Origin: an archaeon | Lineage (GTDB): Archaea; Thermoproteota; Nitrososphaeria; Nitrososphaerales; Gagatemarchaeaceae | Direction of reading: 5' to 3' | Assembly (NCBI GenBank): GCA_016432545.1 | Contig: CP066694.1 | Coordinates: 62,001-126,000, forward strand | DNA length: 64,000 nt | Part shown: positions 31,616 through 40,500 of the stretch, one piece after another | Position numbering within the stretch: position 1 is the first letter of the stretch | Layout of the letters: each line of letters opens with the position of its first letter | The notes under the pieces: generated by a model | Database searches by the model: none | What the model saw: only the letters and a program-made list of their open reading frames with translations | Told to the model about the DNA's origin: nothing | Program-made: the position numbers and the translations under genes

Positions 31616-32548
31616 TTACAGCCAGCCCTTGCGCCTAAAGTACGTGACCATCCCGAGAGCCGAGACTAGGCAGAGGGCCATCAACAGGATGAAGCTCGTG
31701 TAGGGCCCGAGGAAGGTCGGGGGCTCGTTCTGGATCCCTCCGGGCAGGGGGATGTTCATTCCGTATATCGCTCCGACCACAGTGACCGGAATAGTGATGG
31801 TGAAGATCACTGTCAGGACCGTCAGGACCTTGTTTGTCAGCTCCGTGCTGAGAACGTAGTCGGTGTCCTTGAAGATCTCGATCGTCTCCTGGGCTTCGTT
31901 GAGGACCTCCCATGCCTTCTCTGCGTGCTCAGCGACGTCCCCAAAGTACTTCGAGAGGTCCTCGTTCGTGAAAGACTTCGTCTTCGCCCAGAGCTCGACG
32001 GGCAGCGCTCTGAGGGGAGATATCATCCTCCTGAGGTCCGCTATGGCCCTCCTCAGCCTGCTCAGCTCCATGGCCACCGACTTCCTCTCGTCGAAGACCT
32101 TGTCCTCGATCTCGTCCATGTCGCCCCTGACCTTGCTGAGGATGGGGTACAGGTCGTCCACCAGGACGTCCAGGATATTGTGGACCACCCTGGGTGTCGA
32201 GTCCATGCCGTCCATCCGTAGCTTCTGGCTCTCCATGTAGTTGAGGAAGAGGCTGGTGAGCCGCTTCACATCGGTCCCGTGTATCGTGACGACGTAGTCT
32301 CTCCCTATGAACATAGATACCTGTGCCTTGACGACCAGCCGGCGCTTCTCGTCGTAGTTCGGGATGTGGAAGAGTACGAAGACGTGGTCCTCGTGCACCT
32401 CTATCTTTGGGAGCTGCCTGCGGGAGAGGCAATCGTCGAGGTTGAGCGGATGGAAGGGGTGGTCTCTCGAGAGCAGTTCTATGTCTTGCCTGGTCGGGCT
32501 CTCAACGTCAGTCCAGTTGACCCCCGCCTGCTCGACTACTTGCATCAT
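31616..32548 (-). CDS. corA: CorA-family divalent cation (Mg2+/Co2+) transporter
   Basis: 310 residues. The large N-terminal cytoplasmic domain includes FHPLNLDDCLSRRQLPKIE and EDHVFVLFHIP, typical of CorA, followed by a long helix (SKVRGDMDEIEDKVF to LRRAIADLRRMISPLR). Two C-terminal membrane helices flank the selectivity motif in AIYGMNIPLPGG (GMN). It forms a pentameric channel for Mg2+ or Co2+/Ni2+ in the cytoplasmic membrane. It is convergent with nikR, but is not clearly part of a metal regulon. Confidence 0.93.
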   Translation of the reverse strand: MMQVVEQAGVNWTDVESPTRQDIELLSRDHPFHPLNLDDCLSRRQLPKIEVHEDHVFVLFHIPNYDEKRRLVVKAQVSMFIGRDYVVTIHGTDVKRLTSLFLNYMESQKLRMDGMDSTPRVVHNILDVLVDDLYPILSKVRGDMDEIEDKVFDERKSVAMELSRLRRAIADLRRMISPLRALPVELWAKTKSFTNEDLSKYFGDVAEHAEKAWEVLNEAQETIEIFKDTDYVLSTELTNKVLTVLTVIFTITIPVTVVGAIYGMNIPLPGGIQNEPPTFLGPYTSFILLMALCLVSALGMVTYFRRKGWL

Positions 32549-32627
32549 GCCCGCTGCCCCACCTCCGCGTCCTCGGGCCGGATTATACGCTCTTCGAGGG
32601 TCATCGCTGGCTATCGCTTTCGTCAGG

Positions 32628-32921
32628 CTACCTTGCCTGCGCCCGTTTCACGGCGGCGACGACCTGTTCCAGTGAGAGGCCCTCTTGAGCCTCCGCCCCC
32701 GAGACCCTGAAGATCTCCTGCTCGATGAGCACGATCATGTGGTCGGCCCCGGCTTTGAAGGTCTTCCTTAGCATCCTCTCGTATACCTTCGGGTTCCTAG
32801 AAACGAGGCCTGAGTCGAAGTAGAACTCTATCGACCTGGCGGTCGAATCTCCAAAGTTCTTCCTCAGCGAGTCACTTACGGCCTTTGCTATGATGTCGTC
32901 CACCGAAGCCTGGGTCATCAT
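32628..32921 (-). CDS. Conserved-looking small soluble protein, unknown function
   Basis: 97 residues, helical throughout, no recognised domain. It starts TQASVDDIIAKAVSDSLRKN, contains SIEFYFDSGLVSRNPKVYER, and ends LSLEQVVAAVKRAQAR. The start ATG sits 3 bp downstream of the membrane protein gene's stop, so it belongs to the operon 33518-32628. It could be a cytoplasmic partner of the two small membrane proteins, or a regulator; no metal or catalytic residues are evident. Confidence 0.6.
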   Translation of the reverse strand: MMTQASVDDIIAKAVSDSLRKNFGDSTARSIEFYFDSGLVSRNPKVYERMLRKTFKAGADHMIVLIEQEIFRVSGAEAQEGLSLEQVVAAVKRAQAR

Positions 32922-32924
32922 GGA

Positions 32925-33224
32925 TCACTTTGCCCTCAGGAATCCGTAGATGCGGTATGCCAGGAATCCCGTCAGGAGGACCATCGAGACGCTGTGAACC
33001 TCCAGCCCGTAGTCCGCGAGCCAGGACAGGTCGACTATCCCTATGGTCCAGAGGATCCGCGGGAGCTCAGCCGCGAAAATGATCAGGACGACCACGAACA
33101 TCTGCCCTTGCAGGCTCCTCAGCGACCTCGACTTCATCGCCAGGATGGCGAACGTCAGGAACGCGAAGATCACCAGGACGAGTGAGATGTATTCACCTGT
33201 CTGAGTAATCGGTTCTAGGCTCAT
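32925..33224 (-). CDS. Small membrane protein (three helices), unknown function
   Basis: 99 residues with hydrophobic segments at ~12-30, 41-62 and 72-92 (ISLVLVIFAFLTFAILAM, MFVVVLIIFAAELPRILW, VSMVLLTGFLAYRIYGFL) separated by a basic loop KSRSLRSLQG. It resembles the next gene upstream in size and layout, suggesting a paired duplication. Nine bp separate the two genes. No family is recognised. Confidence 0.6.
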   Translation of the reverse strand: MSLEPITQTGEYISLVLVIFAFLTFAILAMKSRSLRSLQGQMFVVVLIIFAAELPRILWTIGIVDLSWLADYGLEVHSVSMVLLTGFLAYRIYGFLRAK

Positions 33225-33233
33225 AGGTCCGAC

Positions 33234-33518
33234 CTATCCCGAAGTCCTGTAGAGGTAAACGCCGAAGACGATCAACACAAGATAGCTCACCGGCTCTAAG
33301 AGTCCGTCCGAGAGGAAGTCGAGCACCTCGATGCCATAGACCTCGTTCAGGGCGCCCATTAGGTGGTACAGCCCGTGCAGCACGAAGAAGGACGCGAGGA
33401 GCAGCCCCAAAACCCGCAGCCTGGGCACCGGGATCTTCATGGCCACCACCGCCGAGGGCACTGAGACGCCAAGGATTAGAAGCGCGTCTGAGGCGTTCAG
33501 CAACATCTCTAGGGTCAA
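33234..33518 (-). CDS. Small membrane protein, unknown function, possible paralog of the neighbouring membrane gene
   Basis: 94 residues. Hydrophobic segments lie at ~8-28, 35-57 and 68-90 (LGLLLASFFVLHGLYHLMGAL, PVSYLVLIVFGVYLYRTSG). HGLYHLMG contains two His in the second helix. It is the first gene of an operon with 32925-33224 and 32628-32921. Function is not predictable. Confidence 0.6.
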   Translation of the reverse strand: MTLEMLLNASDALLILGVSVPSAVVAMKIPVPRLRVLGLLLASFFVLHGLYHLMGALNEVYGIEVLDFLSDGLLEPVSYLVLIVFGVYLYRTSG

Positions 33519-33603
33519 TTGCAGGGTCTGGGCCGCGACTGGCGAGTCTTAAACATGCGTGAAGCGGGGCCCGCGAAACCTCGGTGATGATACGACTCCG
33601 CCT

Positions 33604-35196
33604 CTAGAGCGAGAGCTCTTTCCCGGTCTTCCCGTCGACCAGCACGTGTCTCCTCTTCCTCCTGAGGGCCAGGTCCACTTTGAAGACCGGGTAGAGCAAG
33701 GTCTCGAAACTTGCGAGGTCCGACCCCTGCCAGAGCCCCTTGACCACTTCCCTGAGAGCTTCTTCATCGAAGCTCGCAGGCTGGACGGCTGCATCTCCTA
33801 CCTTCACCTGCCCAACCTCCAATCCCGCGATGTCTGACGGCTCCTCAGGCAGGTCGACGAGCCTCCTGTAGAGCTTCTTCCTTCCCAGTTCGACCGTCCT
33901 TACGAGCCGCTTCTGGTTGAGCAGGTTGAGCAACCGCGAGACCGTCGTCCCCGGAATCCCCACACCGCTCGCTATGTCGAGGGCGCTGGTGTCCGAGTCG
34001 GGGGCGACCTCCCTGAGCACCTCGACCTGGAGTGCCGAGAGCCCGATCAGGCGCTCAAACCCCTTCTTCGCCTCGAGGCCTTTGTTGACCTGGACCCTCT
34101 TCCCGGTCAGCCCATCGAGCATGACGTAGGCGGTCTCGAATCTCCTCCTCAGGACACCCTTCCGTACCCTGACCCCAACTTGGACCAGCGTCCTGAACTG
34201 CGCTTCCACCTTTGTCACCGTCTCCTTGGGACCGAATATTCCGAAGGACCTCTCCCTCCTTACGAACCCGGAGATGTCGTCGGCCCATATCGATGGCTCG
34301 ATACCCATACTTGCATTGCCATTCGCGCGTTCCTCCCCAGCCGGCGCAGTCCCGGCCGCCGGGACCCCCTTTGCCCCTCCGCTCACATACTTGTGGATGA
34401 CCCTCTTCACGAGCGCCGGGGTGACCCCTCCGTGCCTCGTGATCCTGCTCCTCACAGCGACCAGCTTCGGAACTTCCGAGAACCCGCCCATGGCGAAGAA
34501 CCTCCCTGAGCTGAGAGATGTCAGCTCCTTCGGCAAGCCCCTCCCGGGGAAGAACTGTGCAACCGACTGAAGGTCGTTCTGAATGATCAGCTTTCCGATG
34601 AGCTGATTCGCGCACTGGCTCAACACGTTCTTGTCGACAAGAGAAGGCCTCTGCGTGCAGATCATCATCCCCATCCCCCTCTTCCTCCCCCTCCTCGCGA
34701 CTTCGCCGAAGATCGGGATCCTCTCGCCCGCCTGCGGAACGAACTTGTCCGCCTCCTCCACGACGACGAGATAGGGCGTCCGCCTCTCAGTCAGCGTCGC
34801 ATAGAGCGCCGTCAGGAACTCGGCCACCTTCTCCTTGGGGTCCGGCAGGTCAGACACGTCCAGAATTAGCGGGGAGATGTCTGGGGCCTGCTTGGCGAGA
34901 TCGGCGAGGTCGAGACCCTCCCACGCCAAGTCGCATCCAGGCTCCTCTCCCACCCATATCGCCTCGAACTTCTCCTTGATCCCAGAGTACTCGCCCTCGG
35001 TGTCTATGATGCAGAAGGGGACGCCGTCTCTGCAGAGCTCCTCGCAGAGTACGCCGACCGCGTAGCTCTTCCCGCTCCCTGAGCTTCCGATTACGCAGGT
35101 CCTCCCTGTCGCGACCAGCTCTGCAGGGACTCGCAGAGGCCCGACGTCTGTGCTCCCCAGAAGGAGACCCCCTGATTCCTTCTCTTCGGAGCTCAC
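33604..35196 (-). CDS. HerA/FtsK-like ATPase (DUF87) with C-terminal winged helix
   Basis: 530 residues. Walker A is CVIGSSGSGKSYAVGVL, Walker B YLVVVEEADKFVP, followed by RRGRKRGMGMMICTQRPSLVDKNVLSQ (a HerA/VirB4 sensor region) and the arginine-rich ICTQRP. After ~residue 280 comes a linker, then LSALQVEVLREVAPDSDTS and GTTVSRLLNLLNQKRLVR, a winged helix. HerA-type hexameric pumps move DNA, here possibly in repair or conjugation-like transfer. No NurA or Mre11/Rad50 gene is adjacent, so this is more likely one of the HerA-like paralogs than the canonical resection motor. Upstream gap of 85 bp is empty. Confidence 0.82.
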   Translation of the reverse strand: MSSEEKESGGLLLGSTDVGPLRVPAELVATGRTCVIGSSGSGKSYAVGVLCEELCRDGVPFCIIDTEGEYSGIKEKFEAIWVGEEPGCDLAWEGLDLADLAKQAPDISPLILDVSDLPDPKEKVAEFLTALYATLTERRTPYLVVVEEADKFVPQAGERIPIFGEVARRGRKRGMGMMICTQRPSLVDKNVLSQCANQLIGKLIIQNDLQSVAQFFPGRGLPKELTSLSSGRFFAMGGFSEVPKLVAVRSRITRHGGVTPALVKRVIHKYVSGGAKGVPAAGTAPAGEERANGNASMGIEPSIWADDISGFVRRERSFGIFGPKETVTKVEAQFRTLVQVGVRVRKGVLRRRFETAYVMLDGLTGKRVQVNKGLEAKKGFERLIGLSALQVEVLREVAPDSDTSALDIASGVGIPGTTVSRLLNLLNQKRLVRTVELGRKKLYRRLVDLPEEPSDIAGLEVGQVKVGDAAVQPASFDEEALREVVKGLWQGSDLASFETLLYPVFKVDLALRRKRRHVLVDGKTGKELSL

Positions 35197-35309
35197 TGCG
35201 CAGCCTCCCTGTCCGATTCAACGGAGTTGTCCAATCTTCCCAGAACCACGGGCGACGAACCCTTTATCAGAATAAACCCTTCGCCGAGAGCCTCCCCGAG
35301 GAGGACAAA

Positions 35310-35768
35310 TTGGAGAGCCTTCAGAAGCGATACTCACCCAACAGCGTCTGCTACGGATGCGGCCCGAAGAACCCCCATGGCCTCCACTTAGACAGCACCC
35401 CACAAGGAGACACCCTCGTGGCGGACTGGACTCCTCAGCCTTACCACTCGGCCTTCGCCGACTTTGCGAGCGGTGGGATCGTCTCCGTCCTGCTCGACTG
35501 CCACGGCAACTGGACCGCAGCCCACACCCTCATGAAGTCTAGGAACCTCGACGCTCCTCCGGGGACAGTCACGGCGGAGCTGACTGTGAAGTTCCTCAGG
35601 CCGACCCCGCTCGTCCCATGGCATCTTGGAGCCTGGCCCACGAAGATCGACGGCGACAAGGTGTGGGTAGAGGGCTCTCTCGAGGCGAACGCGAAGCAGA
35701 CAGCGACGATGACGGGCCTCTTCGTGGCAGTCAAGGAGGGGCACCCGGCCTTCCACAGGTGGAAATAA
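35310..35768 (+). CDS. Hot-dog fold thioesterase (PaaI-like)
   Basis: 152 residues from TTG 35310. NSVCYGCGPKNPHGLHLD is a typical PaaI/THEM4-like opening, followed by HSAFADFASGGIVSVLLDCHGNW (catalytic Asp/His region) and VTAELTVKFLRPTPL. It hydrolyses acyl-CoA or phenylacetyl-CoA-type thioesters. A TTTATC/AATAAAC region near 35261-35275 provides a promoter. It sits between the divergent HerA-like gene and an amidase. Substrate is unproven. Confidence 0.82.
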   Translation: MESLQKRYSPNSVCYGCGPKNPHGLHLDSTPQGDTLVADWTPQPYHSAFADFASGGIVSVLLDCHGNWTAAHTLMKSRNLDAPPGTVTAELTVKFLRPTPLVPWHLGAWPTKIDGDKVWVEGSLEANAKQTATMTGLFVAVKEGHPAFHRWK

Positions 35769-35816
35769 CCACGTTGCGAGACTGATAAGAGGAGTCTCCG
35801 ACCCCCCACCTTCGCA

Positions 35817-37202
35817 TTGAAGTCCATCAGAGAATCAGCGACCGAGTTCGCGAAGGGCACCTCGTCGCCGACCGCCCTCCTCGAAGACATGCTCTACCGG
35901 ATCGAACGCCTAAACCCGCAGCTGAACTGCTACATCACCGTCCTGGGCGAATCGGCAATGGAGGCAGCGCTCGAGTCTGAGAAGCGGCTCGCCGAGGGGT
36001 CGCCTCTCGGGCCTCTGGACGGAATCCCCGTTGCGGTCAAGGACCTGATCTACATCAGAGGAGTGAGGTGTACAGCAGGCTCCAAGATCCTGTCCGAGAG
36101 CCTCGCGCCGTACGACGCGCCCGCGGTCACGCGCCTGAAGTCTGCAGGCGCAGTCCTCATCGGGACTACCAACCTCCACGAGTTCGCGGCCGGCGTGACC
36201 AGCGAGAACCCACACTTCGGCCCCGTGCGCAACCCCTGGGACACGAAGAGAATCCCCGGAGGCTCGAGCGGAGGCTCGGCGGCCGCCGTAGCCTCTGGCT
36301 TGGCCCTCGCTGCTCTCGGGACCGACACCGCAGGCTCGGTAAGGGTCCCTGCCGCGCTGTGCGGGACCCTCGGCCTGAAGCCCACCTATGGCAGGGTCAG
36401 CCGCCTCGGGGTCGTCCCCCTCGCTCCCTCCTTTGACACCGTCGGCACGATCACCTCATGCGCTTGGGACGCAGCTGCCCTCCTTGGGACGCTCGCGGGG
36501 CATCAGGAGGGCGATCTGACCACGGCCACTGACCCCGTGCAAAACTATCTTGGCGCCATGGGCGCCCGGGTGCCGACAAGGGTGGGGGTGCCTCGAAACT
36601 TCTTCTTTGACACACTTTCAGACGGGGTCCGGACTGCCTTCGAGGCCTTCGTAGGTCGTCTCCCCGACCTGGGTTTTCCTGTCACCCAGACGGACCTTCG
36701 GGGCGCAGACAGGGCCTACCCGGCGTGGCTTCCTGTGAGACTCGCAGAGGCAACCTCCTTCCATCTGAGGTGGCTGGAAGCGACTCCCGAGCTCTACGGG
36801 GAGGATGTCAGGAGGTCGCTTGAGCTTGGAAAGAGCGTCCTCGCGGTGGACTATGTGGGGGCACTCAACTCTCGCCCCGGACTCATCGAAGGGTTCCTAG
36901 CCTCAATGAAAGACGTCGACCTGCTCGTCGTGCCTACGACCTGCGTAGCCGCGCCTTCTATAGGGCAGACGAAGGTCCAGGCCGGAGGCACGGAGCTGGA
37001 CGTCCGAACTGCGCTCATCCGCCTGACGACTCCATTCAACCTCGCAGGCTTCCCTGCCGTCTCGGTTCCCTGCGGGATGGCGGAGGGCCTTCCCGTGGGC
37101 GCCCAGATCGTCGGCAAGCCCTTCGAGGAGGCAAGGGTGCTCTCACTCGCCAACGCCCTCGAAGAAAAGTTCGGCCCGTATCCCTCGCCTTCCTCGGCTT
37201 GA
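35817..37202 (+). CDS. Amidase signature family enzyme (GatA-like)
   Basis: 461 residues. The Ser-cisSer-Lys triad is visible: IPVAVKDLIYIRG (Lys), GGSSGGSAAAVASGLALAAL and GTDTAGSVRVPAALCG (cis-Ser and nucleophile). GVVPLAPSFDTVGTI and the C-terminal FNLAGFPAVSVPCGMAEGLPVGAQ fit the fold. It could be an amide hydrolase (indoleacetamide-, phenylacetamide- or 6-aminohexanamide-like) or the GatA subunit of Glu/Asp-tRNA amidotransferase. No gatB, gatC or gatD lies nearby and the length is slightly short, so a free-standing amidase is preferred. TTG start at 35817. Confidence 0.85.
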   Translation: MKSIRESATEFAKGTSSPTALLEDMLYRIERLNPQLNCYITVLGESAMEAALESEKRLAEGSPLGPLDGIPVAVKDLIYIRGVRCTAGSKILSESLAPYDAPAVTRLKSAGAVLIGTTNLHEFAAGVTSENPHFGPVRNPWDTKRIPGGSSGGSAAAVASGLALAALGTDTAGSVRVPAALCGTLGLKPTYGRVSRLGVVPLAPSFDTVGTITSCAWDAAALLGTLAGHQEGDLTTATDPVQNYLGAMGARVPTRVGVPRNFFFDTLSDGVRTAFEAFVGRLPDLGFPVTQTDLRGADRAYPAWLPVRLAEATSFHLRWLEATPELYGEDVRRSLELGKSVLAVDYVGALNSRPGLIEGFLASMKDVDLLVVPTTCVAAPSIGQTKVQAGGTELDVRTALIRLTTPFNLAGFPAVSVPCGMAEGLPVGAQIVGKPFEEARVLSLANALEEKFGPYPSPSSA

Positions 37203-37254
37203 AGCGAAGGGAACGCGTTAATAATCGGCCTCAACCGGAACCCGAAGCAGACTC

Positions 37255-37620
37255 TTGAAGGCAACTTGGGGCGTCGGAGCTGCCCTGTCAATCCTCATTC
37301 CCGTCGCGCTTTCCCTCTTCCAGGTCCTCGACCCTGTGCATTCCTTCTCGCTGATCCTCCTGCTTCTTGGGCTCTGGACGCTGGTGGCAGGTCTGGTGAT
37401 AATGAACGCCGAGGACCGGAACTACTACGTCGGCTGGGGCATAGTGCTCGCCGTGATCTCCCTCTTTGCCTACCTTCCCCTCAGCTACACCTTCGGGTTG
37501 ATAGTAGTCGCAGTCATAGTGGTCATCCTCATCAACGTGTACACCGGCCAGACCGGGAAGGTCGCCTCCGCGACTCCCGGGCCTCCCCAGCCTGCAGGCG
37601 GCTCTCCTGCACCTAACTGA
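37255..37620 (+). CDS. Small membrane protein, unknown function
   Basis: 121 residues with four hydrophobic segments (~5-25, 30-52, 63-80, 82-100: ALSILIPVALSLFQVL, FSLILLLLGLWTLVAGLVIM, YVGWGIVLAVISLFAYLPL, FGLIVVAVIVVILINVYTG) and a proline-rich tail. The TTG start at 37255 is weakly supported; TTAATAAT near 37217-37224 is ~34 bp upstream. It is convergent with pyrC, and overlaps its stop by 8 bp. No family is recognised. Confidence 0.55.
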   Translation: MKATWGVGAALSILIPVALSLFQVLDPVHSFSLILLLLGLWTLVAGLVIMNAEDRNYYVGWGIVLAVISLFAYLPLSYTFGLIVVAVIVVILINVYTGQTGKVASATPGPPQPAGGSPAPN

Positions 37621-38881
37621 CCAACTCGTAGCCGCTCAGGAGCGGTTCTCCTCCCCTGATCGTCCACTTGACCCTGCCTGGGAACTCGTACCCCTCATAG
37701 GGCGACCAGCCGCACTTGGTCTGCAGATCCTCGGACTTCACCTTCTCGGGGGAAGCAGGGTCCAGTATCGCAAAGTCTCCCCGCATTCCGACCTCCACCC
37801 TCCCCCTGTCACTGAGGCCGAGGAACTCCGCCGGGGATGCCGCAGCCGCCCTGCAGAGGGTCACTGGGTCGACCCCCTGGTCCCTGAGCAGCCAGCTGAC
37901 CAGGTGCCCGTAGTCGTCGAGTCCCGGGACCCCTGCCAGGCCGAGTTCCTCCTTCTCCTCCCTTCCATGGGGCGCATGGTCGGTCACAAGGAAGGAGACC
38001 TTCCCTGTCTTTAGCCCATCCACAATCGCCTCCCTGTCCACCTCTTCCCTAAGAGGCGGGTTCGTCTTCAACAGCCCGTTCCTCTTCATGGCCTCTCTGT
38101 TGAAGAACAGGTGATGCAGAGCCGCCTCGCAGCTCACCCTGAGCCCGCGCGCTCTAGCCTGGAGCACCGCATCCACAGCCCCCTCCGAGGACGCGTGGCA
38201 GACGTTTACCCTCGCGCTCGTCCCTTCCCCCAGGCCCGAAATCGCAGTCCTCACCGACTCCACCTCCGCTTCCACAGGCCTCAAGTCGCTGTAGAGGTCG
38301 GCCCTCTCCACCCCTGAGAGCTTAGACTCCATGAGGTCGATCGTCGCCTGATCTTCGCAGTGAAGGCTCACCGGCAAGCCAGAGCGCGCCGCTGCCGAGT
38401 AGAGCTCACCCAACCTCCCTGCCGGGAAGATCAGGCCTCCGGTCGACCGCGCCAGGTAGGCCTTGTATCCGGATGCAATCCCCGCCACCTCCGGGATGGG
38501 CTGTTTCCCCACAACTCCGGCGTAGAGTTTCACGTCCACGAGCGACTTCGCGGACAGCCGCCTCTTTTCGAGCAGCGCCTCGCGGGTAGTAGTCGGGATC
38601 CGATTGTTCGGCATGTCGGCCACGGTGGTCACCCCCCCGTGCAGCGCAGCTCGAGAGCCGGTTCGAAAGTCCTCCTTCTCCTCCCAGCCCGGCTCCCTCA
38701 TGTGGACGTGCGCGTCCACGAAGCCAGGGAAGATCAGACACCTCCCGGCCTTGACCCTCCTCGACCCCTTGACCCCCTGCCTCCTGACTTCTGCTATCAT
38801 CCCGTCCGTGACCCCGACCTCAAGTTCCTGCACCTCAACGGGGCCCACGACCCTCCCCTCGAGGACGAGGTCGTGCTCCAT
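37613..38881 (-). CDS. pyrC: Dihydroorotase
   Basis: 422 residues, class I dihydroorotase. FPGFVDAHVHMREPGWEEKEDF has the H-x-H metal pair. SLHCEDQATIDLM, NVCHASSEGAV and VTDHAPHGREEKE supply the further His and the catalytic Asp. TKTNPPLREEVDREA contains the substrate loop (KTNPPLR). It closes carbamoyl-aspartate to dihydroorotate, step 3 of UMP synthesis. It is the last gene of a pyrB-pyrI-pyrC operon on the minus strand, facing carAB, so five pyrimidine genes share one divergent locus. Confidence 0.92.
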   Translation of the reverse strand: MEHDLVLEGRVVGPVEVQELEVGVTDGMIAEVRRQGVKGSRRVKAGRCLIFPGFVDAHVHMREPGWEEKEDFRTGSRAALHGGVTTVADMPNNRIPTTTREALLEKRRLSAKSLVDVKLYAGVVGKQPIPEVAGIASGYKAYLARSTGGLIFPAGRLGELYSAAARSGLPVSLHCEDQATIDLMESKLSGVERADLYSDLRPVEAEVESVRTAISGLGEGTSARVNVCHASSEGAVDAVLQARARGLRVSCEAALHHLFFNREAMKRNGLLKTNPPLREEVDREAIVDGLKTGKVSFLVTDHAPHGREEKEELGLAGVPGLDDYGHLVSWLLRDQGVDPVTLCRAAAASPAEFLGLSDRGRVEVGMRGDFAILDPASPEKVKSEDLQTKCGWSPYEGYEFPGRVKWTIRGGEPLLSGYELVS

Positions 38882-38888
38882 GGCCGTA

Positions 38889-39377
38889 CTAGGTCCTCAC
38901 GTACTCCGGGACCCTGTCGAACCCGAGCACGGCGTCGCAGTACTGGCACTGGAGCAGCCTGTCCTTTTTCAGGGTCGTGAACCTCGGCACGACCGGCTCC
39001 CTCTCTGCGTTGGTGATGCAGAGGACCTCCGGGCACCTCACCCTCCCCTCAATCGCGTCCGGGACGCGAGCCTCGTACTTCGAGACCTTCCACTCCGAGA
39101 TGTAGTTGACCGTAATGGTCGGGAAGACCAGGGTCAGTATGTCCGCGTCCCTCTCGTCCACGTGCCAGCGGTCGATCTTGATCACGTCCTTCCTTCCGAG
39201 CGTCTTGCTCTCGACGTTCTGGAGAATCGCGACAGAGACATCGGCCTGCATCCTCGCCAGCTTGTCAAGTCTCAGGACCTGCGAGACCGTGTCGGCCTTC
39301 CAGTCCGGGATGTGGTCCACCACTGTCCCCTCCTCGATCTTCCTGACCAGCATGCTCTCGCCCTCCTTTCCAGCCAA
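38889..39377 (-). CDS. pyrI: Aspartate carbamoyltransferase regulatory subunit
   Basis: 162 residues. VRKIEEGTVVDHIPDWKADTV is the conserved allosteric-domain start. RVRCPEVLCITNAERE and LLQCQYCDAVLGF supply the four Cys of the structural zinc site that contacts PyrB. It transmits CTP/ATP regulation to the catalytic trimers. Start may be TTG 39377, directly after the PyrB stop, or ATG 39353 (LVRKIEEG). Gene order pyrB-pyrI-pyrC with near-zero spacing indicates an operon. Confidence 0.92.
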   Translation of the reverse strand: MAGKEGESMLVRKIEEGTVVDHIPDWKADTVSQVLRLDKLARMQADVSVAILQNVESKTLGRKDVIKIDRWHVDERDADILTLVFPTITVNYISEWKVSKYEARVPDAIEGRVRCPEVLCITNAEREPVVPRFTTLKKDRLLQCQYCDAVLGFDRVPEYVRT

Positions 39378-40316
39378 CTACTTCCCACCTCCGAGTATCA
39401 GGCTCATCAGCACCATCCGCAGCGGCAGGCCTCCCGCCGCCTGAACAAAGTACTGCGCGTAGTTGGTCGCGTCGAGCTCAGTCGCAAGCTCGTCCACCCT
39501 CGGCAGCGGGTGGAGGACCTTCAGTGAGGGCTTCGCCTCGCGCAGCGCCTCAAGGTTGACCTCGTACATCCCCTTGACCCTCTCGAACTCGGTGGGGTCG
39601 GGGATCCTCTCCTTCTGGATCCTTGTGACATAGAGAACGTCCAGCTTCCCCGCAACCGCCTTCAGGGCGCTCTCTTTCTTCGGAGTCATCCCTCGCTGCT
39701 TCAAGAATTGTCCGACCTCCGGCCTCATCTGCAGGGCGTCAGGGGCGATGAAGGTCAGGTCGACGTCGTAGTTTGAGAGCGCGTATGCGAGAGAGGACGA
39801 GGTCCTCCCATACCTCAGGTCGCCCAACATCCCCACCTTCAGGCCGTCGATCTTGCCGAACGCCTTCTTGATCGCGTATAGGTCCACCATTGCCTGGGTC
39901 GGGTGTTCCCTGCTGCCGTCGCCGGCGTTGATCACGGGTACTCCGCTGACCTCCGCAGCGAACCTCGCGGCTCCCATCCTGGGGTGCCTTATCACGAAGC
40001 AGTCGGCGCCATAACCTTCGAACATCTTCACCGTGTCGTTGAGCGTCTCTCCCTTTGAGACCGAGGTCCCAGACGTGCCCGCGAAGCCGGAGACCTTCAT
40101 CCCGAGCTTTTCTGCAGCTATCTGGAAGGTCGAGTAGGTCCTTGTGGACGGCTCGAAGAACAGGAGCACGGCGAGCTTTCCTCCCAGCACCCCGTCGAGG
40201 CTTCCCGGGTGCTTCTCCAGCGAATCTACCGATTGCAGGATGAGGTCCAGGTGCTCTCTCTTGAAGTCGCGGACGCTGACGACGTCCCTTCCCAGGAAGT
40301 CAGCGCTGGGCTTCAT
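39378..40316 (-). CDS. pyrB: Aspartate carbamoyltransferase catalytic subunit
   Basis: 312 residues. LLFFEPSTRTYSTFQIAAEKLG is the carbamoyl-phosphate loop (S-T-R-T; the next residue is Tyr rather than the common Arg). Further landmarks are GDGSREHPTQAMVDLYAI, MLGDLRYGRTSSSLAYAL, and VLHPLPRVDELATELD. It condenses carbamoyl phosphate with aspartate, the committed step of pyrimidine synthesis, in complex with PyrI next door. Start ATG 40316 is first in the operon; an AATAGTCAAAAG stretch near 40338-40350 may be its promoter. Confidence 0.93.
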   Translation of the reverse strand: MKPSADFLGRDVVSVRDFKREHLDLILQSVDSLEKHPGSLDGVLGGKLAVLLFFEPSTRTYSTFQIAAEKLGMKVSGFAGTSGTSVSKGETLNDTVKMFEGYGADCFVIRHPRMGAARFAAEVSGVPVINAGDGSREHPTQAMVDLYAIKKAFGKIDGLKVGMLGDLRYGRTSSSLAYALSNYDVDLTFIAPDALQMRPEVGQFLKQRGMTPKKESALKAVAGKLDVLYVTRIQKERIPDPTEFERVKGMYEVNLEALREAKPSLKVLHPLPRVDELATELDATNYAQYFVQAAGGLPLRMVLMSLILGGGK

Positions 40317-40464
40317 CCTGACAGCCCCTCGGTGGTGGGGCTTTTGACTATTCGCGCATCGGAATGTCTCTCCTGTTGGTTCTCAACGGCCTCGAACTGC
40401 GACTGAATGATGAACCCGATTTCTCTCAAACGGACGACGCAATTTAAGCCTTCATCGCCAAACC

Positions 40465-40472
40465 CTTAAATC
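40465..40472 (+). promoter_or_regulatory. TATA-like box of carAB
   Basis: CTTAAATC centred ~33 bp upstream of GTG 40501 and ~15 bp upstream of GTG 40483. The spacing favours 40501 as the carA start. The 184-bp gap to divergent pyrB holds nothing else that I can support. Confidence 0.5.
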
Positions 40473-40500
40473 CGCAACGCCGGTGCGTTTCATTCTTAGA

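Noticed and set aside
40363-40446. 27-codon ORF ahead of carA as a leader peptide
   Set aside because: No promoter at proper spacing and no repeat or attenuator structure; its composition is ordinary.
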